From the NCBI GenBank assembly GCA_024305745.1, contig JAHRBS010000006.1, positions 2,110,501-2,174,500 on the forward strand: 64,000 bases of DNA. The letters run 5' to 3'. Below are positions 20,694 to 33,232 of this stretch, one piece after another. Source of the DNA: Polyporus tsugae. Its lineage: Eukaryota > Basidiomycota > Agaricomycetes > Polyporales > Polyporaceae. The notes under the pieces were generated by a model. That model was not told the origin of the DNA. It did no database searches and worked only from the letters and a program-made list of their open reading frames with translations. How positions within the stretch are numbered: position 1 is the stretch's first letter; each line of letters opens with the position of its first letter. The translations under genes and the position numbers were made by a program.

Positions 20694-23125
20694 ATGGCCG
20701 CCCCAGCAGAATTTCTCAAGTTCATCGACGACAATGCGAACAAGTTCATCGGCCGTCTCGGCGCTGCCGTCGCCATCCCCAGGTGAGGCGCCTCCCAATG
20801 CCACTTTGTCCTCGCACGATCATTCATCCGATCCAAGCTGACATCTCAAGCCACTCCTCTTTTCCTGCAATTCCTTCCACGGATAACACAGTGTGAGCGG
20901 GGATGGGGCCCACCGGCCGGATTTGTTCAGGATGTCGGCGTGGCTCGACGGGCAGCTCAAGGACCTCGGCGTGACCACAAAGCTCGTCGACCTCGGCAAG
21001 CACATCATGGACGGGGAGGAGCTGCCGCTCCCGCCTGCAATTTTGGGCAGGATCGGGGATGACCCCAAGAAGAAGACGGTCCTGTTGTATGGACATTACG
21101 ATGTACAGCCGGTGAGTGTTCACCACTCTGAGTCCCTTGGTGAATATCGTGCGTTCGTGGTGGGAGTTGAGATCCAGTCCTCGAATTCGAGACCATTGGG
21201 CTGCACACTCTATGTGTAGGCAGCAGGGCTTGTCTTTTGCAAAATAAAGACCAAGGCACGTCTTGGGACGTCATCCTATTGCGTCTATGGACGAGCGAGT
21301 CCATTTGAACTCGAGTTCGCCCACGCAATCCGGCTTTTGGATTGAAAAGCCTTCGCAAAATCTGTGTGCTTCCTTTCCCGCGGCACGGCCCTGGATCGAT
21401 CTGCATATAGTCACCTATCTATTGCGGAATTTACACATCGTCCTGTGTCTGTCCATGTCCGAGCTTGAACGCGCCGATTCGAGCATACCGTCGCGGACAG
21501 TCCTTTTTTTTTTGCATTATGATGATCCGCTCAGTAAGAGCTTTCGAATCAGTCATCAGATACCGTAGAGTTGGAGACAAGGTGCATATAATGGACGGTG
21601 GGGTCACAGAAAGCTAATCGAGCCACTTCCACTTACCATCTCACCTGAAACGCTCCTATATTTCTCTTGCTCACGGATTTTTCAGGCTTCCAAGAGCGAC
21701 GGGTGGGACACTGAGCCCTTCAAACTGGTCGTCGAAGAGGAGACTGGCCGCCTTATCGGCCGCGGCTCGACGGACGACAAGGGACCCATCTTGGGCTGGC
21801 TCAACGTACTCGACGCTCACAAGGCACTTGGCCGCGAGCTCCCCGTGAACATACGCTTCTGCTTCGAAGGTATGGAGGAGAGCGGTTCTGAGGGCCTGGA
21901 CGACCTGATCAAGTCCGAGACCGCCAAGGGCAAGGATGGCTGGTTCGGTGGCGTCGACTGCATCTGCATCTCGGACAACTACTGGCTCAACACGCGCACG
22001 CCGTGCCTCACTTATGGTCTCCGCGGGCTCGTGTACTTCAAGCTGACGGTATCCGGCCCCGCACGCGACTTGCACTCGGGCTCATTTGGGAGGATGGTCC
22101 ACGAGCCGATGACGGACCTGGTTCAGCTCATGAGCAAGCTCGTCGCGCCCGATGGTACGATCCTCGTCCCTGGTGTCGAGGACCTCGTGTCCGTTGCCGA
22201 CGCTGAGGAGCGGTAAGTGTCTGCGGCACAATCGTCCGTGATGCGTATACTGATTCCGCGATTAGTGAGATCTACGAGAAGCTCGACTACTCCGTCAAGG
22301 ATGTGGAAGACGCCGTAGGGGCCCCGATCACCATCTCGACCGACAAGGTGACGGTGATCATGGGCCGCATGCGCATGCCCTCGCTCTCCCTGCACGGCAT
22401 CGAGGGTGCGTTCTATGGCCCCGGCGCCAAGACCGTCATCCCTGCATCCGTGTCTGGCAAGTTCTCCATCCGGTGCGCCGTCTTTTTCACGCCATTGGCA
22501 CAATCGAAGAGTAGTCAGTGCTGACATGGAAGGACGTGGGCAGGATCGTCCCGCCGCAGACCCCGGCGCTGATCGAGCCTCTCGTGTTCTCTTACGTCGA
22601 GCAGGAGTTCGCGAAGCTGAACAGCAAGAACAAGGTCAAGATCGAGAACCTGCACGACGGCAAGCCGTGGGTCGCGGACCACAAGCACTGGAACTACGAG
22701 GCGGCGAGCCGCGCGACTGAGGCACGTCCCATCTGTCTTACCTTGCGTGTGTCGCCATGCGGTGCTGACTGGGAGTACTTACATTTACAGGCCGTGTACG
22801 GGCGTTCGCCTGATTTGACGCGTGAGGGCGGCTCGATCCCCGTTACGCTTACCTTCGCGGAGAGCTTGGGTGTGAACGTTCTCCTCCTGCCTATGGGTCG
22901 TGGAGATGACGGCGCCCAGTAAGTTTATGTTGTAGTACTCGGTATGCCGGACGTGGGTTAAGCGCTATTCCTGCAGCTCGACGAACGAGAAGCTCGACCG
23001 CTCCAACTTCATCGAAGGCGTAAGTCGTTCATTTCCTGCACGATGTCGAGGACTCAACGCCGCGTCTTATGCAGAGCAAACTCTTGGGCACGTACCTCTA
23101 TGAGGTCGGCGCCATCAAGGCGTAG
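20694..23125 (+). CDS. M20 family metallopeptidase (cytosolic dipeptidase, DUG1/CNDP-like)
   Basis: Multi-exon gene starting MAAPAEFLKF at 20694 and ending EVGAIKA at 23125; the product is about 475 residues. The M20 di-zinc site is visible: GHYDVQP (His), GRGSTDDKGP (bridging Asp), EGMEESGSEG (catalytic and ligand Glu), CISDN (Asp) and, after the last introns, a GRGDDGAHS histidine. The central lid domain contains SGPARDLHSGSFG and the C-terminal KHWNYEAA segment. Homologues (yeast Dug1, mammalian CNDP2) hydrolyse Cys-Gly and other dipeptides in the cytosol, as in glutathione turnover. The second intron, about 570 bp (21113-21685), is long for this genome. This is a housekeeping gene inside the P450 block; a role in the cluster is not implied. 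Confidence 0.92.
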
Positions 23126-23653
23126 GAGCGCGTGTCTCGGATGTGAAGGTGTACGAGAAGGACAGAAGAAGTCAAAACGATCTGCACTGTATTGTGATGA
23201 GGTTTGCTTGCTTGTTTGTATCAATCTATCACTGCTGTTGTAGCCCTTGCCTTGCCGTTCCTGTTCGAGTGCTCAGAGCTCGATACCTGGATGGTCATGC
23301 CGCGTCTGGCTGATGGGATTGCTTGCGAGCCCGAGGAGTGGCGCAAGTTGGGGGAACCTTGGAAATGCTTGATCTCGAAAGTTAGGGACGCCACCGTAAA
23401 CGAATTGACAGAAGGGTGGCGGACATAAATCGAGGGAGCCTTTATGGTAAGCTGTTCTTACACATGGTGTTGACGTTTGACAATCCAGTCGCAGGCCTGT
23501 CTTTGCAGGGAGACAAGTCTAACGGATTCTGAACTCCCGCTCAGTCGCTCATTTTCTCCCCGTTGGTCAACTACAGTGCAGCATTGCCCGGTCCTTGGAG
23601 CCTCCGGAACATCTGGTCAAGTAGGTACGCTCTTCACTTATACTCCAAGCCGT

Positions 23654-23850
23654 TCAGCGTATGCGAACGAAGTCGATGTCAAGGTTCTCTAGGATACTGA
23701 GCTCAAATGCCGAGAATCTGTTGTTGATGTGGTACCGGTGGATAGACCCCTTTGGGAGCGTCCACCAGAACTCCCTGGAGAGCACACCGGTGCTGTAGGG
23801 GCGAGAAGTTGGGCCCTCGATGGGACCATCATCAGGCTCGCAACTTCAAC
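23654..23850 (-). other. possible orphan exon or gene remnant
   Basis: One minus-strand frame reads EPDDGPIEGPTSRPYSTG, then LSREFWWTLPKG, HINNRFSAFELSILE and NLDIDFVRI before a stop at 23654-23656. The composition (aromatic, ordered, few low-complexity residues) looks coding, but no start codon or convincing upstream exon joins in frame; an adjacent frame (about 23800-23990) carries VPAWQIWPADERFGG. I do not recognise the family. It may be the 3' exon of a decayed gene. Confidence 0.25.
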
Positions 23851-24281
23851 GGGGGTCAAGTTACCGCCTCCCAGTAGTACAGTTCCGACGCCAAGGCTCA
23901 AGCCCGTCGCCGTCCCGCCGAATCTCTCGTCCGCCGGCCATATCTGCCACGCTGGAACGGCGAAAAGGCTATGTTCCGGTTCGCTTACGCGCATGCACGA
24001 TCACGAGCTTCAGCGGGGAAATTAGACTTCAGTGTGTTCCTTAACACGATTGCTCATCGAGGTGGGTAGAACTCACTTCCAGCGCTGAGGTGGTTTGACG
24101 TTTAGTTAGTGCTTCAAGTTGCCACTGCTTGGCGCATCGTCTGACTACGAACGGCTCATCAAACCTCACAGATTGGCACACAAGCAACCCAGTCCGGAAG
24201 CAAGAGAATCATCCATTCCACACTACATTAATCCGTAACTGGGGTATCCTCCTCCTAACAGACCAACGAGCATCCAGCCAC

Positions 24282-24727
24282 TCAGAGCTGGACGGGAACG
24301 CAGCCAACGGACACGGCGCCGCCCTTTCAAGCAAACAGTAAGCCATCCATAATCCATACCATTCCGAACAAAAAGATGGGGATGCTTACGACGTTGTTGT
24401 TCTGGCAGCAGACGGGCTGCTGGGAGCACTGGGAAGTGATCTGCCCGCCGATGACGGTGACCGGGTTGCACTGGAGACCGATCTGGCCGGTGACGTCCTG
24501 GAGGTTGATTCCGAGGGCACCGAGGAGGGCGGAGCCCGCAGCAGAGTTGGACTGGGTCCCAAATACTGTCAGCATTCCAAACGCTTAGCTAGCTGAGAGA
24601 CGGGGAGACTCACGTTCTCGAAGCTGTTGCAGCATTGGATGTCCCCGGTGTTGCAGTCAGCACCACCAGCGAGCGCGAGGAGCGGGAAGGCGAAGAAGGC
24701 AGTAACGGCAGCGACACGAGCGATCAT
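24282..24727 (-). CDS. class I hydrophobin
   Basis: Small secreted protein in three exons. The start MIARVAAVTAFFAFPLLALAG is a signal peptide. The mature part shows the eight-cysteine hydrophobin pattern: C-x6-CC in DCNTGDIQCC, then a hydrophobic SALLGALGINLQDVTGQIGLQC, QC-x5-CC in SQCSQQPVCC, and a final VGC followed by VPVQL. The second exon is best spliced at the CAG before TCCAACTCTGC, giving NSFENSNSAAGS. Hydrophobins self-assemble into amphipathic films on aerial hyphae and fruiting bodies. The spacing between cysteines and the length fit class I. A TATAAAA box lies about 105 bases upstream. The stop is at 24282-24284. Confidence 0.92.
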
Positions 24728-24831
24728 GGTGAATGCGGTTGGTGAAGATGGTGGGTGGCTGGGGTGTTTGGTGCTGGAGTGCGAAAGAACAGCGACTGCG
24801 AGCTGACGATCCATTGCCCATCTCCCATAGG

Positions 24832-24838
24832 TTTTATA
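24832..24838 (-). promoter_or_regulatory. TATA box of the hydrophobin gene
   Basis: TATAAAA on the minus strand, 104 bases upstream of the hydrophobin ATG at 24727. Confidence 0.6.
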
Positions 24839-26367
24839 CCCGCAGATGGTGGTCTGTGCGTCCAAGTCCGTCTTCCAGCAGCCAGTTGATCCTCCGTGCC
24901 GCAAATTCGCCAAGGCAAATTTCTGCATGTAGCTATGTACGCGATGTCAAGATGTCCTTCATCGCCAGACAAAGACAACGCCAGGCCCGGTTTGGGGTCT
25001 AGCCTTCAAACGTGCATACCGGTACTTACGCGCCACCCTGAGCGAACATGCATGTTGACCTGCAGCATTCATTGCATTGGACTGTTCAGTCTGTTGGACT
25101 GTTTACGTGGTTCCCAATTCCTCTCGACGGGGACGGTGGAGTCTGGACACACCCGTGCATTGCTCAACGGAGGTGATGGACTATGCCAGACTGGCCGATG
25201 TTCGAAATTTCTCGATCGAGGCTGGCCTTGTCCACCGTCCCTCTGCGTGAAGTAGGCACTATTGGTGTCTCACAGCGCGGATTAGTCACCTTTACACCAC
25301 ACTCCCGAGCCGAGTCTTTGGCTGAGTACCGTTGAAAGAAAATAAGCACAAGTATTAACTTAGGCAGTGCTTAGCCACTTACGGAATGCTTGGCTAGTTC
25401 GTCGCTTCCCAGCACTTGTCTTTAAGTTGTCTCCGAGTTCATCCAACGTCCGATGATCAGATGAATTCCGAATTGAAACACCTGCGTCGGTCGAGGCTTG
25501 CAACAATTTGTCTCTGAAGCGAGATTCGTGATAGCGATTTATACACTTGGTAAGAATTGTTTAAAGGACCAATACAGAAGCACTGTGACTGAAGTATCTC
25601 AAATAATTCGTTAGTATTGGTGGACTAGTTGTATCTGATACCGTAAAAAGCATTGAGAGTGATTTTTGAGGATGAGTACTGAGTCCTGACAGGGAGGACA
25701 ACACAACGCCGGAAGCAAACCACTCAGAAGCGACGTTGTTGATTGATTGGCGCCTGTAGGATATGCTGAATCACCCCCGAGCCGCTTACAGAAATGTACG
25801 TACATATACTGTACATAAATAGCATGCCTGCCTTCAACTGGTCGCCCTTGAATGGAAGACACCACTAAGTATCAGCGTGTGCGGCTTGTCAGCGCTACTT
25901 AGCGACTTTCAAAAGTTTGATGCTCAGACCATAGCACCCTCACATTCGACACCGTGCACAAGACACCAGAGGAACTTTAAATGATGGGCACAAGTTGCCG
26001 ACCCAGCGCCATAGCGTATACTTCCGGCCTGCATGCGCTCCAAGGTCGTGGGTTGGCCTGCAGCTGCCGACGTCGACGACGTGCAGCTGTCTGAAGACAC
26101 ATCGCGTTGTGTGACCTGATTCGTGTGTCTGCATCTGAGTCCCAGCAGATCCTCTTACCACCAAGGGACCCAACGGACATCGATATCCCACCCACGAGAT
26201 GACTAGTAGGTCTCAGAAATTGCAGATGTGTGGTGATGATGTGTGGTGAAAGTGCCATATGCATTGGAACGACACAAATGTGTTAATGAGTCGATGACTT
26301 TGGAACGAATGGTTAACAACGACACAAACTTCCGGCTGCGTCGTGGATAGAGTCCGGGTCTCCCATG
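24839..26367. other. intergenic region, no gene seen
   Basis: About 1.5 kb upstream of the hydrophobin and downstream of the P450 at 26368. It is AT-richer than the surrounding genes and has only short frames with no family signature. Confidence 0.4.
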
Positions 26368-28527
26368 CTAATCAGATTGGGAGAGGCAAGAAGCGTGGAT
26401 GAGTCCGGCGTGTCCAGAAGAGCGTGGCTTGATGCTGCAAGGGAATGGAACCGGGTATCTGGAGGGCGCGACGCAACCCCATAAGCAGGAGAATGTAGCC
26501 CAAATGCGAAAAGCACTCACGAGATGACACCGTGCGACATCTTTGCCTCCGGAGCGATCGGCTTCCCGCGTTCATCCACCGCGTAGTCGATGGTGAGCGT
26601 GTGGAGGACCGAGGCGATCATGACGAATAGTGAAGCCTCTGCGAAGTGGCGGCCTGGGCAGATCCTGTGATTGCAGGCCAGTGGGTCGGAAATGAAGCGA
26701 TGATGCTGCAGGCGGGGAAAAGTCATTGCACATACCTGCGCCCATAGCCAAACACGAACGTGTTGGGGTCCTGTACGTCGGAGTTGATCTTGCCGTCCTT
26801 GAGGAAGCGCTCCGGGTTGAAGGTCTCTGGGTCGGGATAGACGCGCTCGTCACGGGAGAATGCATAAAGGTTCGCGATCACGGTGGAGCCCTTGGGAATG
26901 AAGTACCCGTTGAACTCGTCGTCCTCAAATGAGCGGTGAGGGACTCCGAGAGGGACTACGGACTGCCAGCGCATCGACTCCTTGGCAATAGCGGTGATGT
27001 AGGGCAGCGAATCACGGTCCCCGAAGTTGGGGAGGCGGTTCGGGCCCACAACGGCGTCAAGTTCAGCCCGCGCTTTGGCTTGGACTTCGGGGTAGCACGC
27101 CATGGCCATGAAGAAGGTTTGAACGGTGGAGATGGTCTGCAGGCACATTATTGTATCTGATCTGCAGCAGTGAGCATGCTTCGACACTTACGGTGTCAGC
27201 ACCAGCTGTATATATGCGCAGCAGAAGTTAGCACAGGGAAACATTAGGCGCTAACGATGTACCTACCGGCATAAGCAAGAGCGGATACGTCTCGGGCGAC
27301 GATCCGTTCTTCCGAGATGTCCGAGCCATCCTTGCGCTGGGCGTTCTCCATGAGCGTCGTCGCGATTGACTGCTCTGCCGTACCCCTTGCCTGTCATGCA
27401 CGCATGAATAGATATAGCGACTCCGCACACAAGTATCATGTAGACTTACCCAGGACTCCATCGTCCTCTCGAAGGGCGCATCGCGCATGTTGTGCGCAAT
27501 GTCCTTCCAAGCTGCTGCGGTACGCTTGAAGCCGGCACCGGGGAACCAAGCCGGAATGTATTTAAGGATGGGAAATGTCTCCACAAGAAAGGCCCCAGGG
27601 ACGAACGCCTCGTTGAACGTTTCAACCCCATTCTCCACGGCTGTCACGTATTGGTCGTTTTCGTCCGCGACTTTGATGCCATACGAGATGCGCATGATCG
27701 TGGATGCGAAGGACCTGTAAACGGCAGGAGTAAAACGTGAGTTAAGGTTTTTGCGGCAAAGACCCGAAGTAAGGTTAGACATGAGGAATGGAGGCACGTA
27801 CTGGCGGACCTGGTGGAGGAAGGTGTCGGGCTTCTCTAAAAGATTCTTCAAGAACTTCACTGCTTCGCGCTGCTGCAACGGTTGATACTGAGCGACCGCA
27901 TTAGGGTGGAAGAACTGGTGCAATTCCTTTCTCCTGCGGCGCCAAGGCAAGCCGTAAGGCATGAGCACGAATGTCCACTCCCAGCCGGAGCTGTGAAGGA
28001 CAACAAGCATCGGTCAGCGAAGCTCCACGTGAGCGGTCAAAAGGATGAGTTTGAGTGGAGGGGGTGTCACTCACAGTTCCCTCATCGGGGACGGGTGCCT
28101 ATCGGAGTAGTTTGCAGACCGCTTATCCAAGAGCTCCGACGCCACCTCGTGCGAGCCGATAATGATCATGGGTTGGCCGAGCGCGTCGAGATATACGACA
28201 TTGCCTGGTTGACGGTGCACGAGGCACTTAAATGAGGACGAAATTTTAACGAACGGGAGGAGAATGCTTACCGTACTTGTCGGTCATCTCCTTGAATCGT
28301 TGACCCATCATCGTGGTGGGCATATCTGCGGCATTGCCAATAAGCGGCAGAGGCTTCGGTCCGGGAGGGAAGGGGAGGCCGTTACGGGCACGCTGGCCCT
28401 TAAGGGATCGTATGACAAACCGGGATAAAACGAAAAGGAAAGAGAAGACGAGCAGAACCCAGGCAGGTTGGCTCACGGTGACCTTCAGCGCGGACTGGGA
28501 GACATGCGAAGCCATGTCGAGTCCCAT
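26368..28527 (-). CDS. cytochrome P450 (intact, multi-exon)
   Basis: Full-length P450 of the local subgroup. The start at 28527 (MGLDMASHVS) leaves a helical anchor at about residues 18-38 and the hinge GLPFPPGPKPLPLIGN. It reads in frame through SGWEW, WRRRRKELHQFFHP, PGAFLVETFPILKYIPAWFPGAGF, AGADT on a 14-base micro-exon (27192-27205), KESMRW, FNPERFLKDGKI, FGYGRRICPGRHFAEAS and a final exon with PVPFPCSIKPRS, stopping at 26368-26370. Unlike its relatives it has no intron before the AFSRDERVYPDP segment: that junction (NLYAFSRDE) is fused. No lesion was found. Probably active; substrate unknown, possibly the cluster sesquiterpenoid. Confidence 0.9.
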
Positions 28528-28641
28528 CTTTGGGACCGGAATTGGACGTAGTTGGAGTGGGAGGCAGAGAGTCGTGAGCGGGTGAGCTGAGACTTCTGAG
28601 TTGGGGAGAGGGAGAGCCTTGGGCAACTTCGAGCATGTGAG

Positions 28642-28648
28642 TTATATA
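28642..28648 (-). promoter_or_regulatory. TATA box of the P450 at 26368-28527
   Basis: TATATAA on the minus strand about 115 bases upstream of the chosen ATG at 28527. It favours that start over an in-frame ATG at 28626, which would leave almost no leader. Confidence 0.55.
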
Positions 28649-29439
28649 CGAAGTACCGAAGAAGCCGTTGCCGCGCATGGAGACTGGCGCTCTTTAATGA
28701 AGGACCGAACAACGGGTGGTGGTGTGTGACACCATGGGCGACAAATCCCATGCAGAATCGGGGCTCTAATCGAACAAGTTGCCGCCGGTAAGCCCGATGC
28801 GAGTGATATTTATGAATGCGTAGTTGAATCTACCTTCCCCGGCATCAGAACATCCGCAGGGACCAGGCACCAGGTCGCTTGGGGCCGTGTTTTTGTATTG
28901 GTTGCTGCGAGGCGCGATGTCAATCGGACTGTAAACCGGATCGGACAGAGCCAAATGTCAGCTGCACGCCGGATACATTGAAATAGGTGTTAGGTAGTCC
29001 TTTCACTCACCAAATAGTGGCTGCGTTCAAAGGCCTACTCGGGTCCAAGAAAGCCACAACAGCACTTGACCCGAACGTATGGTGCATATGGAGTCCGCTG
29101 GCCTTTGACGGAATTCATGTTTCAACGTCGAAACATACCACATACCCGGCCCCCGAGAACCAACAGCGATGCCGTCAGAGCACCGTAATCGCCAAAGTAA
29201 GTCAGTGGAGGATCAGTTCGCCTCGCTCGGTAAGCGCATCCACGGCGTCCGCGGATTGGAGTGGCAGTCCACGGTCAGCATCAGCTGCGGTTCGCCATCG
29301 AACCTCTCCCAGGCGGTTAGAAGGGTCACAGAGGAACCGAGATTATCCATTTTTGTACTGCAAAATCATTTCATGCGTTAGTATCTCTACCATCAGAACA
29401 CGAACTCTCCAAGGACCGAGATCCGGTACAATGCCCTCA

Positions 29440-31153
29440 AACTTGAGACCCACCAGGTATTGCTCAGTGAGCGCCTCGGCCGCGTCGGGACGCCGTCCGA
29501 TTGTGCAATGGAAAGTTGTCAGACACCTGCATTCACGGTAGCTAAGACGCTGAGCGTGAGAAGGAAGGAGAGAAGCAAGTCAGAAACATGTTAGACATGG
29601 CTTAGTTCTGCGCTAAAGCTTGGATAACACACGAGAAGAGGCCGTGCATCGTCTTCCTAGCCATCAGGCACATTTGGTTCCCGCCCTCATCTAATGGGCC
29701 GGCTGATCTGCGGTGGGGATGACCATGGAGAGGGGTACCTCCGCGAAGTAGTCGCTAGGGCATATCCTGTGCAGACGATCTCAGCTGTCGCAAGGAGATA
29801 GGCATCACTGAGAGTACGGAAATGGGCTTACCGATGTCCATATCCGAAGGTAAACGTCGTACTGCAGCCTCATATACGGCGGGTTGAGGCGGCCGACAGT
29901 GAGGAAGGGTTCGGGGATGAACGCTTCTGGGTCAATGTATACACGTGAATCACGAGAATACGCCCTGTACGAGGAGCCGTGTTGTTAGCCCAAGCTTCTG
30001 ACTTCATGGTAGCTGAAGCACGCACCATTCGGTTACAGCGAGAATAAAACCCTTTGGGATTAAGTCCCCTCTGCATTCATCGCCCCAAAACATTCTGTGA
30101 AGAAGGCCCGCGGAGCGACGGAGCGCCATCGAAGGTACCCTTTGCAAAGGGCTGAGATGTAAGGGAGGCTATCTTGATCTTGTAACCCACGAAGGCAGCG
30201 TGGGTCCCACCACTGCTTCGAGCTCGGCCTAGGCCTTCTTCTACACTTCTGGGAAAGATGTCACGGTCACGACGAGTAGCTGAATCGAGGACAGTGTCTG
30301 GGGATCGGCGGAGATTGAGGACTTGGAACTCCCAGTAGACTCGCCGTCATACTTACCGTATCCGTTTCGCCCGCAACACGAATTGGGTCGTCTCGGCTTG
30401 AATAATTGATAAACCTTTGTATCACACACCTTCATGTGTTACGGTAGCAATCCCCAACTTCTTCCTCTATACGAGCTGCTTCAGGATCTATTCTTGGGCG
30501 ACCCGCTCTCAGCACCGTCACTATCTAAGGATGGGACGTCCTCTCTGTTTGATACACTTGGTCAGCATTTTAACAAATGTACGCTGCTCGTACCGTAGCT
30601 TTCATTTTTGTATTCCAGGGACCCTTCAACAACCAGTGCATAATCCCCTCCCATACTTCGCCGTCGCGCTAAAACTGCGCCCCATCATGCATCCATGATG
30701 ACATACTGTTGTAACATGGGGAACACCTCCACGGTATACTTTCTTGACAGTCACGTCCGGGAATCTCTCCACCGTTTCCTCAGCGGTCCGCGTGTAGTCC
30801 CTTTCTGCCTCGTCAACTTCAATACCATATGCGATCCGCATAATGGTACAGCCGAACAAGCTGTGAAGACAGAAGTGAGGGCAACGGTGGGATGAAGTAG
30901 AGGATGGGGCGCACGCACTAGCGGATGTGGTCGACAAACTGCTTGCGATCGTCCATGAGCCGGCACACGAGGCGGTGAGCCTCGAACTTCTGCGACGACG
31001 ACCTGCATTGTATTGCCCAATCGCATTAGCATCGAAGAAACCATGTAACGGTCGCTGGCGCCTGCGGCACCACAGTCCGCATTTGAGGCGAGGGAGGACC
31101 CAATCGCGAGCGCACCCTCTCCCGTTGGCAGCCATGCGAATAACAGCATCCAA
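29440..31153 (-). pseudogene. cytochrome P450 pseudogene, 5' truncated and heavily decayed
   Basis: Pieces of one P450 are visible in order on the minus strand: SNWMLLFAWLPTGEG (helix-C exon start), PLHGFFDANAIGQYN then a frame change into EAHRLV and DDRKQFVDHIR, LFGCTIMRIAYGIEVDEAERDY, a K-helix-side exon with several stops (SFPEV-stop-KKA-stop-AELEAVVGP), RVYIDPEAFIPEPFLTVG, a heme exon RICPSDYFAEVPL that keeps the cysteine, and a C-terminal FHCTIGRRPDAAEAL. The two N-terminal exons (anchor, hinge) are missing; the SUZ-domain gene lies immediately beyond. Multiple stops and frame shifts make it certainly non-functional, and older than the other two broken full-length copies. Confidence 0.8.
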
Positions 31154-31241
31154 TTAGACGTCTAAACGGTATATGGTATGATCAGCAGTACAACTGCCGC
31201 AACTAACCTACACTCTACCAGGACGCGAGCATGAAGCGCAC

Positions 31242-32017
31242 CTAAGGCTTTCCGCCTCCTCTCCGCTTCCCTCGTCTGCTGCCAAACCCTCTCGAGTCGC
31301 CACCCTGACCTCTCCCATCCGGTGATGTTGCTTCGTGCTCTGCGATAGGAGGACCTTTGGGTTCTCGCACGATCTGGACTGGAGGGGGGCTCCGCTTCGG
31401 CGCACTGTTTTGAGTCTTCGGTTGACTCGGCTCGTTGGGTGTGCCCGGAGAAGGACTGTTGTCGCCGAATATACGATCGCGAGCGGCCTGGTATCGTGCC
31501 TCACGCTCGGCGTACGTGCTTGAGGATGCGTTCGATGATCCACTGCCAGCAGTAGGAAGGGATGATGCGGAGGATGAAGAGGAAGGGGACGCGGTGGGTC
31601 GCTTCAATATTTGAAGGGCAGGTTGAAAGGCCGCGGGCGGAGGAGATGTCGCTGCAGCACCACTTGTGCTTGAACCAGCTATGACGAGCTCGGGCATCGG
31701 CGCACGTTGATTACTGGGCAGGGAGGTATACAGGAAGAAGTGACAGCCGGGTAAGGTATCAAGCGGTGGTCATGGGAGATGTATGCGCACACTTACGCTT
31801 CCTCCCAAAGTCTTTGCGGATCCTCTGTCTCCTCCAACTCGTCGTCATCATCGTCCCAATCATCTCGCACGGTATCTGCTGCAGGCTTGGCGCGCCTTTG
31901 TACTGCGGTTGCCTACGAGAGTTACGAACTTGAAGGAGGTCGTTTTTGAGGCGGCGGCGCACGTACAGCTGGTGAGCCCCATGAATCGGCGGGAGCTGCC
32001 GACTTTGTTGTCGACAT
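31242..32017 (-). CDS. SUZ-domain protein (SZRD1-like)
   Basis: Three exons joined at a GTACGT donor and at GTAAGT give a protein of about 195 residues starting MSTTKSAAPADSWGSPA. After an acidic DDWDDDDDELEETEDP segment and WEEA comes the LQILKRP motif, a serine-rich linker, and YAEREARYQAARDRIFG, which fits the SUZ consensus. The tail is basic and glycine-rich (GRGQGGDSRGFGSRRGKRRGGG), as in SUZ-C. SUZ domains bind RNA and stabilise transcripts or ribonucleoprotein complexes, as described for the metazoan SZRD1/SUZD1 family, which shows the same order of acidic N-terminus, ILKRP and AREAxYAEARxRI-type motif. Probably housekeeping. Stop at 31242-31244. Confidence 0.8.
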
Positions 32018-33232
32018 TGCAGCGCAACGATTGTATAAGAGAAGCGAGGGAAACCTGGACGATGGACGATGATGGGACCAGGATGGGACACAGAACAGTG
32101 AACACGGACTCGGCCGCCGCCTCGGACGATGGAATGGCAAATAAGCGCCCCGTTATGCGGCTAAGCAACCCGGCTAGCGCCGCGCGCCAAACAGCCTCAA
32201 CACTGGCCAGTCACGGTGGCAGTCGTACTCGTATACATTTCAGTCTTATCATCTTGCTGCTACTCTGCTAGATATAACATAGCAGAGTGTATATATATAT
32301 CTCAACGCTGGGCCCCGCTTACCCTGATAGAAACCGTTTCCAAGTCCTTTTCCTCAACTGGATGAACCAAGCAGCTCCTCACCGCCCTTGCGTGACTGCC
32401 GGCACCCAAAATGATCCATGCCTGCTGTTCGGATGCGTTAGCTATAGGTCAGTTGGTTTTGCCTCCTGAGCAATGGACCTCTTGACGCTGATTATTTTTG
32501 AGTTTAGCATCGACTCCCGGCGTAGAGACAGACCGGAATGCCCAGTTCAAAGCTTCAGTACCTCAGGCTGTACGATCCCCGAATCTGGTTTCACACCAAG
32601 GTCCTGCAAATTCTCCTACTTCAATGGTACTACACCTTGTCAGAACTACTGTAGTACGCGCCAGCTGCCTAACTTACTCGCGCGCAGTGCTGCGATTCCC
32701 TTCGACGGCGGCACTAGTCCTGCCGGTAGCTTCGTCGTGAGTTCCGCAATAAGCGACTCCACACCAACGAGCGCGGCACTGACACCATTGTACACACTAC
32801 ATATACTCACAGCCTGCCGAATTCCTGTCGGTTCGGAGTCATTATTTGCCCACTCGGAGTGCCCATGTCAGCCGGCTGTTCGCACCGCCGAACCTCCTTC
32901 AAGTAATCATCGACACCAGACAGTCGTTCTGCAGGGAACGCGATCAAGCGTGATCTGCCCTGAAGCCTAAAATCGCTGTCCACTGACAGGTTTCTTCCGC
33001 CCACGTGTACTAACACCTTCCAAACGCCCCTCTCCCCGCGCCGGCCATCAACTTTATTCATGGAACTTGTTCCAACGCTCCATCGTGACCCTTGTCATCG
33101 AGTCGACACGGCCCAGCCGGTCCTCCAATTACCGACACTGTCACCCCTGGACTGCCCTGCCGTTCTGACGTACAATAGCCCGCTGCTTCTGCTTAAAAAC
33201 CGATAACATGTCGGCAACCGGACGTTCACCCC
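32018..33232. other. intergenic region between SUZ gene and P450
   Basis: Divergent promoter space of about 1.2 kb. No gene seen on either strand. A short AT-rich run (TATATATATAT, about 32292) lies upstream of the SUZ-domain gene. Confidence 0.4.
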
